Below are positions 55,029 to 64,000 of a stretch of 64,000 bases of DNA, one piece after another (the stretch's first letter is position 1; the number at the start of each line of letters is the position of its first letter). Origin of the DNA: Janthinobacterium sp. J1-1. Lineage in GTDB: Bacteria > Pseudomonadota > Gammaproteobacteria > Burkholderiales > Burkholderiaceae_D. The stretch covers positions 744,001 to 808,000 of the forward strand of contig NZ_CP132339.1 in assembly GCF_030944405.1 (NCBI RefSeq), given 5' to 3'. The notes below the pieces were generated by a model. The model was not told the DNA's origin. It ran no database searches and saw only the letters and a program-made list of their open reading frames with translations. The position numbers were made by a program, and so were the translations under genes.

Positions 55029-56675
55029 ATGCAAAATCTGTTTTTAGTAGGCCTCATGGGCGCAGGCAAAACCACGATCGGGCGCATCCTGGCCCGCAAG
55101 CTGGGCATGCGCTTTGTCGATTCCGACCACGAGATCGAAGCCCGTACCGGGGCTTCGATTCCGTTGATCTTTGAAATCGAGGGAGAGCCGAGCTTTCGCC
55201 GGCGCGAAGCCGAGGTGATCCGCGACCTGTGCGCGCAGGAGGGGCTGGTGATGGCCACCGGTGGCGGCGCCGTGATGAATGCGGAAAGCCGCGCCTTTCT
55301 GAAAGAACGGGGCACGGTGATTTACCTGCGCGCCAGCGTCAGCAACATCCTGGCGCGCACCAGCCACGACAAGAACCGCCCGTTGCTGCAAACGGCCGAT
55401 CCGCGCAAGACGCTGGAAAACCTGACGGCGCAGCGCGAGCCGCAATACCTGGAAGTGGCCGACATTGTGATCGATACGGGCCGTCCTAACGTACAATCGA
55501 TGGTCCAGACTATCCTGATGCAGTTGGCCAGCCTCGAATGCGAGGCTTCGCCCAACTGCGTCATTCACGCAGAGCCTTCGATGAACGAGCAATCCAAAAT
55601 GTTGTTGAGCGTAGACCTCGACGAACGCAGCTACCCTATCGCCATCGGCCCCGGCCTCCTGGCCGATGCCGATGCGCTGCTGCGCCATATCAGCGGCCAC
55701 AAGGTGGCCATCGTCACCAATACCACCGTCGCCCCGCTGTACCTGGGCCGCCTGCAGGCGGCGCTGGCCAGCGATGGCCGCGAAGTGATCAGCATCGTGC
55801 TGCCGGACGGCGAAGAGTATAAAAACTGGGCCAGCCTGATGCAGATTTTCGACGCACTGCTGGCCAACAAATGCGACCGCAAGACCACCCTGGTGGCGCT
55901 GGGTGGCGGCGTGATCGGCGACCTGACCGGCTATGCGGCCGCCAGCTACATGCGCGGCATCGGCTTCGTGCAGGTGCCGACCACCTTGCTGGCACAGGTC
56001 GATTCCTCGGTCGGCGGCAAGACCGGCATCAACCACCCGCTGGGCAAGAACATGATCGGCGCCTTCTACCAGCCGCGCGCCGTGATCGCCGATACCTCGA
56101 CCCTGGAAACGCTGCCGGCGCGCGAGCTGTCGGCCGGCCTGGCCGAAGTGATCAAGCATGGCGCCATCATCGACGCGGCCTTCTTCGACTGGATCGAAGC
56201 GAACATGGCCAAGCTGATGGCGCGCGACAAGGGCGCGCTGGCGTATGCCATCGCTCGTTCCTGCGAAATCAAGGCCGACGTGGTGCGCCAGGACGAACGC
56301 GAAGGCGGCCTGCGCGCCATCCTCAATTTCGGCCATACCTTTGGCCACGCCATCGAGGCGGGCATGGGCTACGGCCACTGGCTGCATGGCGAAGCCGTCG
56401 GCTGCGGCATGGTGATGGCGGCCGACCTGTCGTGCCGCATGGGGTATATCGACCAGGCAGCCGTGGAGCGCGTGCGCAAGCTTGTCGCCGCGGCCGGCCT
56501 GCCGGTCAAGGCGCCGGACCTGGGCGTGGCGCGCTGGCTCGAACTGATGGAAGTGGACAAGAAGAACGAGGGCGGCGCCATCAAGTTCATCCTGCTCAAA
56601 CCGCTGGGCAGCCCATGCATCACGGCCGCCCCCCATGACCTGGTGCTGGCCACCCTGGCCGCCAGAGTGGCCTGA
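55029..56675 (+). CDS. aroKB: Fused shikimate kinase / 3-dehydroquinate synthase
   Basis: One 548-residue frame carries two enzymes of the shikimate pathway. Residues 1-about 170 are AroK: Walker [13 protein letters not shown], the FRRREAEV and ATGGGAV motifs. From about 190, Aro[61 protein letters not shown] and [14 protein letters not shown] with zinc-binding His. AroB makes 3-dehydroquinate and AroK phosphorylates shikimate. The link (about 170-187) has no stop and no strong internal ribosome-binding site; an internal ATG at 55581 could still give free AroB. Confidence 0.92.
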   Translation: MQNLFLVGLMGAGKTTIGRILARKLGMRFVDSDHEIEARTGASIPLIFEIEGEPSFRRREAEVIRDLCAQEGLVMATGGGAVMNAESRAFLKERGTVIYLRASVSNILARTSHDKNRPLLQTADPRKTLENLTAQREPQYLEVADIVIDTGRPNVQSMVQTILMQLASLECEASPNCVIHAEPSMNEQSKMLLSVDLDERSYPIAIGPGLLADADALLRHISGHKVAIVTNTTVAPLYLGRLQAALASDGREVISIVLPDGEEYKNWASLMQIFDALLANKCDRKTTLVALGGGVIGDLTGYAAASYMRGIGFVQVPTTLLAQVDSSVGGKTGINHPLGKNMIGAFYQPRAVIADTSTLETLPARELSAGLAEVIKHGAIIDAAFFDWIEANMAKLMARDKGALAYAIARSCEIKADVVRQDEREGGLRAILNFGHTFGHAIEAGMGYGHWLHGEAVGCGMVMAADLSCRMGYIDQAAVERVRKLVAAAGLPVKAPDLGVARWLELMEVDKKNEGGAIKFILLKPLGSPCITAAPHDLVLATLAARVA

Positions 56676-56677
56676 CC

Positions 56678-57814
56678 ATGACACCCGAAGACTTCCTCGC
56701 TCCTTACGCAGCCCATTCGGCACAGGGGCAGGGACGTCGCTTTGCCGAGGCGGCCCACGCCTCGCGCAGCCAGTTCCAGCGCGACCGCGACCGCATCATC
56801 CATTCCTCGGCCTTTCGCCGCCTCGAATACAAGACGCAGGTGTTCCTCAATCACGAGGGTGACCTGTTCCGCACGCGGCTGACGCACAGCCTGGAAGTGG
56901 CGCAGATCGGCCGCTCGATCGCGCGCAACCTGCGCCTGAACGAAGACCTGGTCGAAGCCATCGCGCTGGCGCATGACCTGGGCCATACGCCGTTCGGCCA
57001 TGTGGGCCAGGACGTGCTCAACGAATGCATGGCTGACCATGGCGGCTTCGAGCACAATCTGCAAAGCCTGCGCGTGGTCGACACCCTGGAAGAACATTAC
57101 GGCGCCTTCGATGGCCTGAACCTGATGTTCGAAACGCGCGAAGGTATTTTGAAACACTGTTCGCTGGCGCATGCGCGCGAGCTGGGTCCGGTGGCCCAGC
57201 GCTTTATCGACCGCACCCAGCCGACGCTGGAAGCGCAGCTGACCAACTTGGCCGATGAAATCGCCTACAACAGCCACGATATCGACGACGGCCTGCGCTC
57301 GGGCCTGATCACCATCGAGCAACTGGAACAGGTGGAATTTTTTGGCCGTTTGTGGCACGAGGTGCAGGCCGCGTATCCGGGATTGTCGGGCCGGCGCGCC
57401 ATCTATGAAACCCTGCGCCGCCTGATCACGGCGCTGGCCGATGATCTGATCACCACCTCGACCCGGCTGATCGCCGACGCGGCGCCGCGCGACGTCAATG
57501 AAGTGCGCGCCAGCGCGCCGCTGATCCGTTTTTCGGACGCCATGCGCCGCGATGCGACCGAACTGAAACGCTTCTTGCGCGTCAATCTGTACCGCCACTA
57601 CCAGGTCAACCGCATGCGCGTGAAGGCAAGCCGCATCGTGCGCGAACTGTACGACAGCTTCATGGCCGAACCGGCCCTGCTGCCGCCCGATTATCAGATC
57701 AACGGTGATGACGTGACGAAGCAGGCGCGCAAGATCGCCGACTATATCGCCGGCATGACGGACCGCTATGCGATCCGCGAGCACCGGCGCCTGTATTCGC
57801 TGGACGAGCTGTAA
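56678..57814 (+). CDS. dgt: dGTPase-like protein
   Basis: The 378-residue HD-domain protein has metal ligands in [15 protein letters not shown] and [15 protein letters not shown], and a conserved Asp in [15 protein letters not shown]. It belongs to the dGTP triphosphohydrolase (type 2-like) group. Its ATG lies two bases after the aroKB stop, so the two form an operon. It ends one base before the convergent mutY gene. Confidence 0.88.
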   Translation: MTPEDFLAPYAAHSAQGQGRRFAEAAHASRSQFQRDRDRIIHSSAFRRLEYKTQVFLNHEGDLFRTRLTHSLEVAQIGRSIARNLRLNEDLVEAIALAHDLGHTPFGHVGQDVLNECMADHGGFEHNLQSLRVVDTLEEHYGAFDGLNLMFETREGILKHCSLAHARELGPVAQRFIDRTQPTLEAQLTNLADEIAYNSHDIDDGLRSGLITIEQLEQVEFFGRLWHEVQAAYPGLSGRRAIYETLRRLITALADDLITTSTRLIADAAPRDVNEVRASAPLIRFSDAMRRDATELKRFLRVNLYRHYQVNRMRVKASRIVRELYDSFMAEPALLPPDYQINGDDVTKQARKIADYIAGMTDRYAIREHRRLYSLDEL

Positions 57815-57815
57815 G

Positions 57816-58979
57816 CTAAAACATGCTGCGCTGCGCCGCGCGCGCGTCGCCGAACAGGTCCAGCAGCAGCTTTTTCACCGGCGCCGGCAACGGAGCGTCC
57901 GCCACCTTGTCGCCGTCCAGCCAGACGTGGCCCGCTTCCGCCGCCATCTGATGGCGGTGCGACAAGGTGATGCGACAGGGCACGATATGCAGCTTGTAGT
58001 GGGTGAAGACGTGCACGATCGGCAGCAGCAACTCCTGCGTCTCGATCTCGCCGAACGGCGCCACCGCGCGCTGCAAAGCCGGCTGGTCGATCAGGCGTGG
58101 CAGCTCGCCATCGCGCAGCACATGGCCATCGAGTTCCGGCAGCGACAATAAACCGCCCCAGATGCCGGCGCCGGGGCGCTGCTGCAGCAGCACCTGGCCG
58201 CCGTCGACGATCACCAGCATTACCGCATGCTTTTCCGGGCTGGTCTTTTTCGGCTTGCGCACAGGCAGCTCTTTGGTGCGGCCGGTGGCGTACGCCACGC
58301 AGCGCGGCTGCAGCGGGCAGCGGCCGCAATCGGGACTGCTGCGCGTGCACAGGGTGGCGCCCAGGTCCATCAGGCCTTGTGTGTACGATTCGATTCCCGT
58401 CTCCGGCAACAAGGCTACGGCGCGCCGCCACATGGCTTCCTCGACCTTTTTTTCACCGGGATAGGCATCGATGCCGAATACGCGCGCGAACACGCGCTTG
58501 ACGTTGCCGTCCATGATGGCCGCCCGCGTGCCGCTGGAAAAGGCCGAGATGGCGGCCGCCGTCGAGCGGCCGATGCCGGGCAGGTCGGCCAGCAAGGCGG
58601 GGTCGCTGGGGAACACGCCGTCGTACTCATTGACCACGCGCTGCGCGCATTTGTGCAGGTTGCGCGCCCGCGTGTAGTAGCCCAGGCCGCTCCACTGCGC
58701 CATCACGTCTTCCACCGGTGCTTCGGCCAGCGAGCGCAGGGTAGGGAAGCGCGTCAGAAAGCGCGCGTAATAGGCCAGCACGGCGGCCACTTGCGTTTGC
58801 TGCAGCATGATTTCGGACAGCCAGATCAGGTAGGCGTCGCGCGTGTTCTGCCACGGCAGCGCATGGCGGCCATGCTGTTTTTGCCAGGCGATGACGGTGG
58901 CGGAAAAGGTGGGGTCGACGTAATCTTCAAAGGTTGCCGCGCCCGTTTCGGGCGACAGCGGATGCAGCAGACGTTTCAT
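57816..58979 (-). CDS. mutY: Adenine DNA glycosylase MutY
   Basis: The 387-residue enzyme removes adenine opposite 8-oxoguanine. Its parts: catalytic Glu in LSEIMLQQTQVAAV, helix-hairpin-helix LPGIGRSTAAAI, catalytic Asp in AAIMDGNVKRVFAR, iron-sulfur cysteines C-X6-C-X2-C-X5-C in CTRSSPDCGRCPLQPRC, and a C-terminal NUDIX-like domain (GGQVLLQQRPGAGIWGGLLS). It lies on the same strand and downstream of mutM, so the GO repair system is encoded together. Confidence 0.93.
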   Translation of the reverse strand: MKRLLHPLSPETGAATFEDYVDPTFSATVIAWQKQHGRHALPWQNTRDAYLIWLSEIMLQQTQVAAVLAYYARFLTRFPTLRSLAEAPVEDVMAQWSGLGYYTRARNLHKCAQRVVNEYDGVFPSDPALLADLPGIGRSTAAAISAFSSGTRAAIMDGNVKRVFARVFGIDAYPGEKKVEEAMWRRAVALLPETGIESYTQGLMDLGATLCTRSSPDCGRCPLQPRCVAYATGRTKELPVRKPKKTSPEKHAVMLVIVDGGQVLLQQRPGAGIWGGLLSLPELDGHVLRDGELPRLIDQPALQRAVAPFGEIETQELLLPIVHVFTHYKLHIVPCRITLSHRHQMAAEAGHVWLDGDKVADAPLPAPVKKLLLDLFGDARAAQRSMF

Positions 58980-59008
58980 GCGGGGTTCCGGTAATGGTTC
59001 AGTATGGT

Positions 59009-60916
59009 TCAGGCGGCGATGGCCGCGCGCAGCGACTCAAGCAGTTGCGCCAGTTGCGCCTTGTCGCGTTCCAGCGCCGCCAGCGACGCTTCGAAGCCGG
59101 CGATTTTCTGTTCCAGGCTGTCGGTGGCGTCGTGGATGCGCTGGATCGAGGCCAGGCGCAGTTTCAGGTGTTCCTTGTATTCGACGATCTGCGCTTCGAG
59201 CGGCGCCATGATCACTTTCAGCCAGGCGCTGGCGTCGTCATTGGCGGCCGTGAAGCTGCGCCGCACGCGCGAGGCGATGGTGTCGAAGAATTTTTCCATC
59301 AGCACCACGCGGCTGGTGGTGAGTAGGGTGGCCGTGCCGAACTGCTTGTGATACACCGCTTCGATATCGTCGATCTCCTGGCGGTAGCGGGCCAGCGAGA
59401 ACGGCATCGGCAGGGCCAGCGCCAGCCCATGTTCGGTGGCGAAGCGGCGGTACATCACCCCCATCATTTCGGTGATCTCGTTTGTTTTGCGTTCGGAGCG
59501 GTCGAGGTTCTGGCCGATGCGTTCAAAATACTGGCGCATGGCGTCGCGCAGGCCCGTGAAAAAGCGGCTGCGCTGCATCGCCAGGCGCACCGCGTCGATA
59601 TCGTCGCGCACGATTTCCATGCCCAGGCTGGTGTACAGCTCGGTCGACAAGCGGGTAAACACGGCCCTGGTCGCCTGCAGCTTGAACAGGCTGCTGTCGA
59701 ATTCCTTTTTCTCGATATCGATGCGGCGCATCATGTGGGCGATCACGCTCTGGTTCTTGCCGCGCAGGCTGTGCAGCTCGTGCAGCTGCTCGGCGATGCC
59801 GCGTGCGCGCGCGCCATACTGGACCTGCTGCGCGGCGAGGATCGCGTCAAGATCAAAGCCCAGCTGGTGCCGGATGATGTTCTTGCGGGCCGGGATCAGC
59901 TCATTGAACAGGGCCGCTTCCAGCGGCAGCAAGCGGCTTTTTTCCAGCAGCGCCGCGTCGTGGTTGATCTTGCCCACCAGCGCCTTTTGCGCCGAGACGG
60001 GAAACACCTGGCCCGCATCGAGCGCCAGCAGGTGCGCCACGCTGGCCTGCTGGCGCTCGATGGCCTGCGTCACCTCGACGTCGCCGCGCAGCTCGTCCCA
60101 CATGCTGTCGATTTTATTGAGCACCACCAGGCGGCCGCTGCCCCCATCGGCGCCGATATGGTTGCGCCACACTTCGATATCGCTGCGCGTGACGCCCGTG
60201 TCGGCCGCCAGGATGAACAGCACCGCATGCGCGTTCGGAATCAGGTTCAGCGTCAGTTCCGGTTCGGTGCCGATCGCATTCAGGCCGGGCGTGTCGAGGA
60301 TCACCAGGCCTTGCTTCAACAGTGGATGCGGGAAGTTGATGATGGCGTGGCGCCACATCGAAATTTCCACCAGGCCGTCTTCATCGAGCATGGCTTGTGC
60401 GTCGGCGTCGTCCGCGTCGTACAGGCCGTAGCGCGCCGCTTCCTCCACGCTGACCTTGCGCGTCAGGCTCACTTGCCGGATGGCGTCCTGCATGTCGCCG
60501 CCCGCGTCCAGGTTGAGCGGCAGCACCGTCCAGGCGCCGGGCAGCTCGCGGTAGTCGCTGGTCGACAGGTTCTGCGCCCGCGTTTCGATCGGCAGCAGGC
60601 GGATCGATGGTGCCCACGCAGGGTCGTACAGCAGTTCGGTCGGGCACATGGTGGTGCGGCCCGCGCCCGAGGGCAGGATGCGCTGGCCGTAGTCGGCAAA
60701 GAAAATGGCGTTGATCAGTTCGGATTTGCCGCGCGAGAATTCCGCCACGAAGGCGACCGACAGGCGGTCGTCCGCCAGGCGCGACACGCAGCGCGCCAGG
60801 CGCAGCGCCGAGGCGCCGTCGACCAGGCCGGCCGCTTGCGCCGCCAGCTGGTAGCCGCGCAATGCCGCCAGCACATCCTGGCGCCAGGCGCCGTATTGTT
60901 CCAGGTCCCTGACCAT
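59009..60916 (-). CDS. Dynamin-family GTPase
   Basis: This 635-residue protein has a large GTPase domain: G1 AEFSRGKSELINAIF, G2 near GRTTMCPTELLYD, G3 ILDTPGLNA and G4 LVVLNKIDSMWDEL. After it comes a long helical stalk with coiled-coil stretches and a C-terminal coiled coil (SLEQKIAGFEASLAALERDK). No clear membrane helix is present. Bacterial dynamin-like proteins bind and remodel membranes. The start MVRDLEQYG at 60916 has AAGGG eight bases upstream, overlapping the mutM stop; ATG 60922 is a close alternative. It is sandwiched between mutM and mutY on the same strand. Confidence 0.85.
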   Translation of the reverse strand: MVRDLEQYGAWRQDVLAALRGYQLAAQAAGLVDGASALRLARCVSRLADDRLSVAFVAEFSRGKSELINAIFFADYGQRILPSGAGRTTMCPTELLYDPAWAPSIRLLPIETRAQNLSTSDYRELPGAWTVLPLNLDAGGDMQDAIRQVSLTRKVSVEEAARYGLYDADDADAQAMLDEDGLVEISMWRHAIINFPHPLLKQGLVILDTPGLNAIGTEPELTLNLIPNAHAVLFILAADTGVTRSDIEVWRNHIGADGGSGRLVVLNKIDSMWDELRGDVEVTQAIERQQASVAHLLALDAGQVFPVSAQKALVGKINHDAALLEKSRLLPLEAALFNELIPARKNIIRHQLGFDLDAILAAQQVQYGARARGIAEQLHELHSLRGKNQSVIAHMMRRIDIEKKEFDSSLFKLQATRAVFTRLSTELYTSLGMEIVRDDIDAVRLAMQRSRFFTGLRDAMRQYFERIGQNLDRSERKTNEITEMMGVMYRRFATEHGLALALPMPFSLARYRQEIDDIEAVYHKQFGTATLLTTSRVVLMEKFFDTIASRVRRSFTAANDDASAWLKVIMAPLEAQIVEYKEHLKLRLASIQRIHDATDSLEQKIAGFEASLAALERDKAQLAQLLESLRAAIAA

Positions 60917-60927
60917 GCGCATATCCC

Positions 60928-61761
60928 TTATTTTTGACAGTGTACGCAATAAAACGTGGAGCGCTGTCCCTGCACGATTTGCCGGATCGGCGCGCCGCAC
61001 ACGCGGCAGGGCTTGCCGGTCCGGTTGTAGGTGAAATACGTCTGCTGGAAGTAGCCCGACTGGCCGTTCACGTTCAAAAAATCGCGCAAGGTGCTGCCGC
61101 CCTGGATGATGGCCTCGGCCAGCACGTCGCGGATCGCCTGCGCCAGTTTTTCGTAGCGCGCCAGGCCGATGCGCTTGGCCGGCGTCTTCGGGTTGATGCC
61201 GGCACGAAACAGGCTTTCGGAACAGTAGATATTGCCCACGCCGACCACGATATCACCGGCCAGCAGCACCTGCTTGATATTGGTGCCGCGGTTGCGCGTC
61301 TTTTCAAACAGCAACTGGCCTGTAAACGCGCCTTCGAGCGGCTCGACGCCGAGGCCGCGCAGCAGCGCGTGGGTGTCGAGCGGGCCGTCGGCCAGGTCAT
61401 GCCACAGCACGGCGCCGAAGCGGCGCGGATCGGTCAGGCGCAGCACCTGCTCGCCGTCGTCACCGGACACCACCAGGTCGAAATGGTCGTGCTTGAGCGC
61501 TTCGGTGCCGGGCGGCAGCACGCGCAGATGGCCCGACATGCCCAGGTGGATGATCAGCGTGCCGTGCTGGAAGTGGATCAGCAGGTATTTGCCGCGCCGG
61601 CCCGTCAGGCCGATGGTCTGGCCCGACAGCTGTTCGCCGAGGGCGGCGGGGAAGGGCCAGCGCAGGCCATCGCGGCGCAGAACCACCGCGCGCACGGCGC
61701 GTCCTTCGATATGGGGCGCAACACCGCGCCGCGTGACTTCGACTTCTGGCAATTCTGGCAT
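60928..61761 (-). CDS. mutM: Formamidopyrimidine-DNA glycosylase MutM (Fpg)
   Basis: The 277-residue enzyme excises 8-oxoguanine. It has the N-terminal catalytic PELPEVE, the H2TH region ([20 protein letters not shown]) and a C-terminal zinc finger ([16 protein letters not shown] then FYCVHCQK). It is complete. It is first in a minus-strand group followed 11 bases later by the dynamin-like gene and then by mutY. Confidence 0.95.
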   Translation of the reverse strand: MPELPEVEVTRRGVAPHIEGRAVRAVVLRRDGLRWPFPAALGEQLSGQTIGLTGRRGKYLLIHFQHGTLIIHLGMSGHLRVLPPGTEALKHDHFDLVVSGDDGEQVLRLTDPRRFGAVLWHDLADGPLDTHALLRGLGVEPLEGAFTGQLLFEKTRNRGTNIKQVLLAGDIVVGVGNIYCSESLFRAGINPKTPAKRIGLARYEKLAQAIRDVLAEAIIQGGSTLRDFLNVNGQSGYFQQTYFTYNRTGKPCRVCGAPIRQIVQGQRSTFYCVHCQK

Positions 61762-61904
61762 AGGACTCGCTGGTGAAAACGGATGGACTGGCTGGACTAT
61801 GGCATGCCGGCTGACGGCGTGAATATATTTCGTTACATGCGTGAAGTACGCAAAGCACGGGTTGGGCGTAGAATCAAACTTTGCCGTTCAGCCAGGATCA
61901 GCCT

Positions 61905-63653
61905 TTGAAAAACGCTTTCGCCATTGTAACCTTGTCCGCCCTGATGGCTACGCATGCCATGGCGCAAACGCCCGCCGTCCCCGTGGACGCTCCGGCCAGC
62001 CCCGCTGCGGCCGACGGCAAGCCGTCCACCTTGCCCAACGTCGACCTGAACAGCGAACTGCTGTACAAGCTGACCAAGGCGGAAATGGAATTCAAGAACG
62101 GCCAGTGGCAGGGGCCGTATGTGACCATGATGATGGCGGCCCAGCAGACGCGCGATCCGCGCCTGGCGCGCCGCGCGTCCGAAATGGCGCTGGCCGCCAA
62201 GCAGGGTGGCGAAGCGCTGGCGGCGATCCGCCTGTGGCGCGACCTGGCGCCGGAGTCGGACGAAGCGACCCAGTTTTTCCTCGGCTTCGTGGTGCTGACC
62301 GACAAAATCGAAGAAGCCGAGCCGATTTTTGCCCAGCGCATCGAAGCGGCGCCACCCGGTTCGCGCGGCGTGGCCCTGTTCCAGACCCAGCAGATCCTGG
62401 CCCGCGCCAACGACAAGCTGTATGCCTATTCCATGCTGGTGCGCCTGATGGAACCGTACCAGGACATGTTCGAAACGCATCTGGTGCTGTCGCAAGGCGC
62501 GCTGTCGATCGGCGAACGCGAACGCGCGATTGCCGAAGCCAACAAGGCCCTGCAGATGAAGCCGGCCTCCGAGCTGGCCGTGCTGACCCTGGCGCAAGTG
62601 AGCGGCGAGCCGCAGGCGGCCAACAAGGTGCTGGCGGATTTCCTCGATAAAAACCCGGACGCGGTGGAAGTGCGCGCCGCCTATGCGCGCCTGCTGGTCG
62701 AACAGAAGCAGCTGGAAGCGGCCCGCACGCAGTTCCTGGCCCTGCTCAAGACCCAGCCCGATCACGTGGCCGGCCTGTATGCGCTGGGCATCGTGTCCCT
62801 GCAGCTCGAAGACGCCAAGGGCGCCGAGCAGTATTTCAAGCGTTTCCTGGCCGTGCTCGACAAGAACCCCGGCGACGCGCGCGATCCGTTCAAGGCGTTA
62901 ATGATACTGTCGCAGATCGCCGAGTCGCGCGGTGACGTGCCGGGCGCCATCGCCTGGCTGGACAAGGTCGACAGCCGGGAGTCGGCCGGCTACCTGGACG
63001 CCCGCTTGCGCCGCGCGCAGCTGATGGCCCGCGGCGGCAATCTCGACGGCGCGCGCAAGTCGCTGGCCGAAACCCAGGTCGACGACCCCGCCGCCCAGGG
63101 CCAGATCCTGCTGGTCGACGCGCAATTGCTGCGCGACGCCGGCTATGTGCAAAGCGCCTACACGGTGCTGGAAAACGCCCTGGTGCGCTTCCCCGACAAT
63201 CCCGAACTGCTGTACGACTACGCCCTGCTGGCCGAGCGTCTCGACAAGCTCGAGCAGATGGAAGCGAGCCTGCGCCGCGTGATGCAAATCGCGCCCGACA
63301 ACCAGCACGCCTACAACGCCCTGGGCTACTCGCTGGCCGAACGCAATATCCGCCTGCCCGAAGCGCTGTCGCTGATCGAACGGGCGCTGCAGATGGCGCC
63401 GGGCGACCCGTTCATCATGGACAGCATGGGCTGGGTGCAGTTCCGCATGGGTAACCTGGCCGCCGCCGAAGACGCCCTGCGCCGCGCCTACGCCGTGCGC
63501 CCCGACCCGGAAATCGCCGTCCACCTGGGCGAGGTGCTGTGGCAGAAGGGCGACAAGGACGCCGCGCAAACACTGTGGCGTGAAGCAAAAGCCAAGGATC
63601 CGAAAAACGATGCGCTGAAAAGCACCTTGGCGCGCTTGAATGTCAGTTTGTAA
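61905..63653 (+). CDS. Periplasmic TPR protein
   Basis: The 582-residue protein has a signal peptide (MKNAFAIVTLSALMATHAMA) and tetratricopeptide repeats along its length, clearest near the end (NQHAYNALGYSLAERNIRLP, then GDPFIMDSMGWVQFRMGNLA). TTG 61905 is favoured because AGGA lies seven bases upstream and it begins the signal peptide; TTG 61881 would add eight residues. Its function is unknown. The position just before lolB is seen in many betaproteobacteria, which fits a role in the envelope. Confidence 0.82.
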   Translation: MKNAFAIVTLSALMATHAMAQTPAVPVDAPASPAAADGKPSTLPNVDLNSELLYKLTKAEMEFKNGQWQGPYVTMMMAAQQTRDPRLARRASEMALAAKQGGEALAAIRLWRDLAPESDEATQFFLGFVVLTDKIEEAEPIFAQRIEAAPPGSRGVALFQTQQILARANDKLYAYSMLVRLMEPYQDMFETHLVLSQGALSIGERERAIAEANKALQMKPASELAVLTLAQVSGEPQAANKVLADFLDKNPDAVEVRAAYARLLVEQKQLEAARTQFLALLKTQPDHVAGLYALGIVSLQLEDAKGAEQYFKRFLAVLDKNPGDARDPFKALMILSQIAESRGDVPGAIAWLDKVDSRESAGYLDARLRRAQLMARGGNLDGARKSLAETQVDDPAAQGQILLVDAQLLRDAGYVQSAYTVLENALVRFPDNPELLYDYALLAERLDKLEQMEASLRRVMQIAPDNQHAYNALGYSLAERNIRLPEALSLIERALQMAPGDPFIMDSMGWVQFRMGNLAAAEDALRRAYAVRPDPEIAVHLGEVLWQKGDKDAAQTLWREAKAKDPKNDALKSTLARLNVSL

Positions 63654-63675
63654 TTAACTGGCTATCAGCAAAAAT

Positions 63676-63720
63676 CCGGGGTCAGACCCGCCGGGACTCG
63701 GCGTCCCCGTCTGACCCCGG
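63676..63720. repeat. REP-like palindrome between the TPR gene and lolB
   Basis: Perfect 12-bp arms CCGGGGTCAGAC (63676-63687) and GTCTGACCCCGG (63709-63720) enclose an inner GGGAC/GTCCC hairpin. From memory, this GGGGTCAGAC palindrome recurs in many betaproteobacterial genomes. No T-tract follows, so it is not a standard terminator. Confidence 0.75.
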
Positions 63721-63747
63721 CCCTACGCTGCGATTTCCATATTACCC

Positions 63748-64000
63748 ATGACAAAAAATCTCCTCCCCCTGACCACCCTCTGCCTGGCCCTGTCCGCCTG
63801 CACCACGCTGCCATTTTCGTCCGGCCAGCCGCCTTCGTCGCAGGCCGTCGCCCCCTACCGCGAACAGCTCGACCTGGCCGGCCGCCTGAACGTGGTCTAC
63901 CAGAAAGATGACAAGCCCGAATCGGCCACCGTCAATTTCACCTGGCAGCAACAAGCCGAACGCACCGATGTGACGCTGTTTTCGCCGGTCGGCAGCACCC
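63748..64000 (+). CDS. lolB: Outer-membrane lipoprotein LolB (partial, 5' end)
   Basis: The first 84 codons are in the window. A lipoprotein signal peptide with lipobox ALSAC is followed by YREQLDLAGRLNVVYQKDDK and then ATVNFTWQQQAERTDVTLFS, the pattern of LolB, which receives lipoproteins from LolA and inserts them into the outer membrane. The gene runs off the right edge. Confidence 0.88.
   Translation, partial: MTKNLLPLTTLCLALSACTTLPFSSGQPPSSQAVAPYREQLDLAGRLNVVYQKDDKPESATVNFTWQQQAERTDVTLFSPVGST

Noticed and set aside
1..64000. CRISPR arrays, tRNA, rRNA, prophage or defence genes
   Set aside because: No regularly spaced direct repeats, cloverleaf-like genes or phage/defence proteins were recognised anywhere in the window.

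Overview
The window looks like a chromosomal segment of a GC-rich betaproteobacterium of the Oxalobacteraceae (Janthinobacterium/Massilia/Duganella type). That call is inferred from gene order (tuf-rpsJ, S10/spc/alpha ribosomal operons, engB-cytochrome c4-resB-ccsA, msrPQ, lptM/cyaY, mrcA divergent from pilMNOPQ-aro-dgt) and from protein features. No database search was possible. All genes on both strands were read from the sequence; no rRNA, tRNA or CRISPR array was seen.

Region 1 (1-14.1 kb) is the most unusual. The end of tuf and rpsJ are followed by a strong terminator, and rplC, which normally follows rpsJ directly, appears only 13.5 kb later behind its own promoter. The S10 operon is therefore split. 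The inserted block holds a TonB-dependent receptor, a nested insertion-sequence pair, a DUF817 membrane protein, a TPR lipoprotein and a complete creBCD locus. The nested elements can be resolved to the base. A 1.7-kb element with a DDE transposase (3834-8573) sits in the T-tract of the receptor gene's terminator. Its transposase gene is in turn interrupted by a 3030-bp IS66-family element (4343-7372) flanked by a perfect 8-bp target duplication, TCGATACC.

Region 2 (14.1-28.3 kb) is the remainder of the S10, spc and alpha operons from rplC to rplQ, including secY, infA, the short rpmJ, and rpoA. It contains structured spacers before rplN and rpsD and terminator-like hairpins after rpsQ, rpsK, rpsD, rpoA and rplQ.

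Region 3 (28.3-46.4 kb) carries envelope and redox functions. It has dsbD, then a Spy/CpxP-like periplasmic protein divergent from an OmpR/EnvZ-type two-component system that is followed by an RND efflux pair; this resembles the logic of the E. coli Bae regulon. After it come a proline-rich membrane protein of TonB-like architecture, engB, cytochrome c4, the System II cytochrome c maturation pair resB/ccsA, the methionine sulfoxide reductase pair msrPQ, lptM and cyaY.

Region 4 (46.4-64 kb) has mrcA divergent from a compact type IV pilus alignment cluster. In it PilM lacks about 140 internal residues, PilO and PilP are fused, and PilQ lacks AMIN domains. It is followed by a large Ig-like (Big_1 type) lipoprotein, a fused aroK-aroB gene, dgt, and the oppositely oriented mutM - dynamin-like GTPase - mutY group. 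A TPR protein and the start of lolB close the window, with a palindromic repeat between them.
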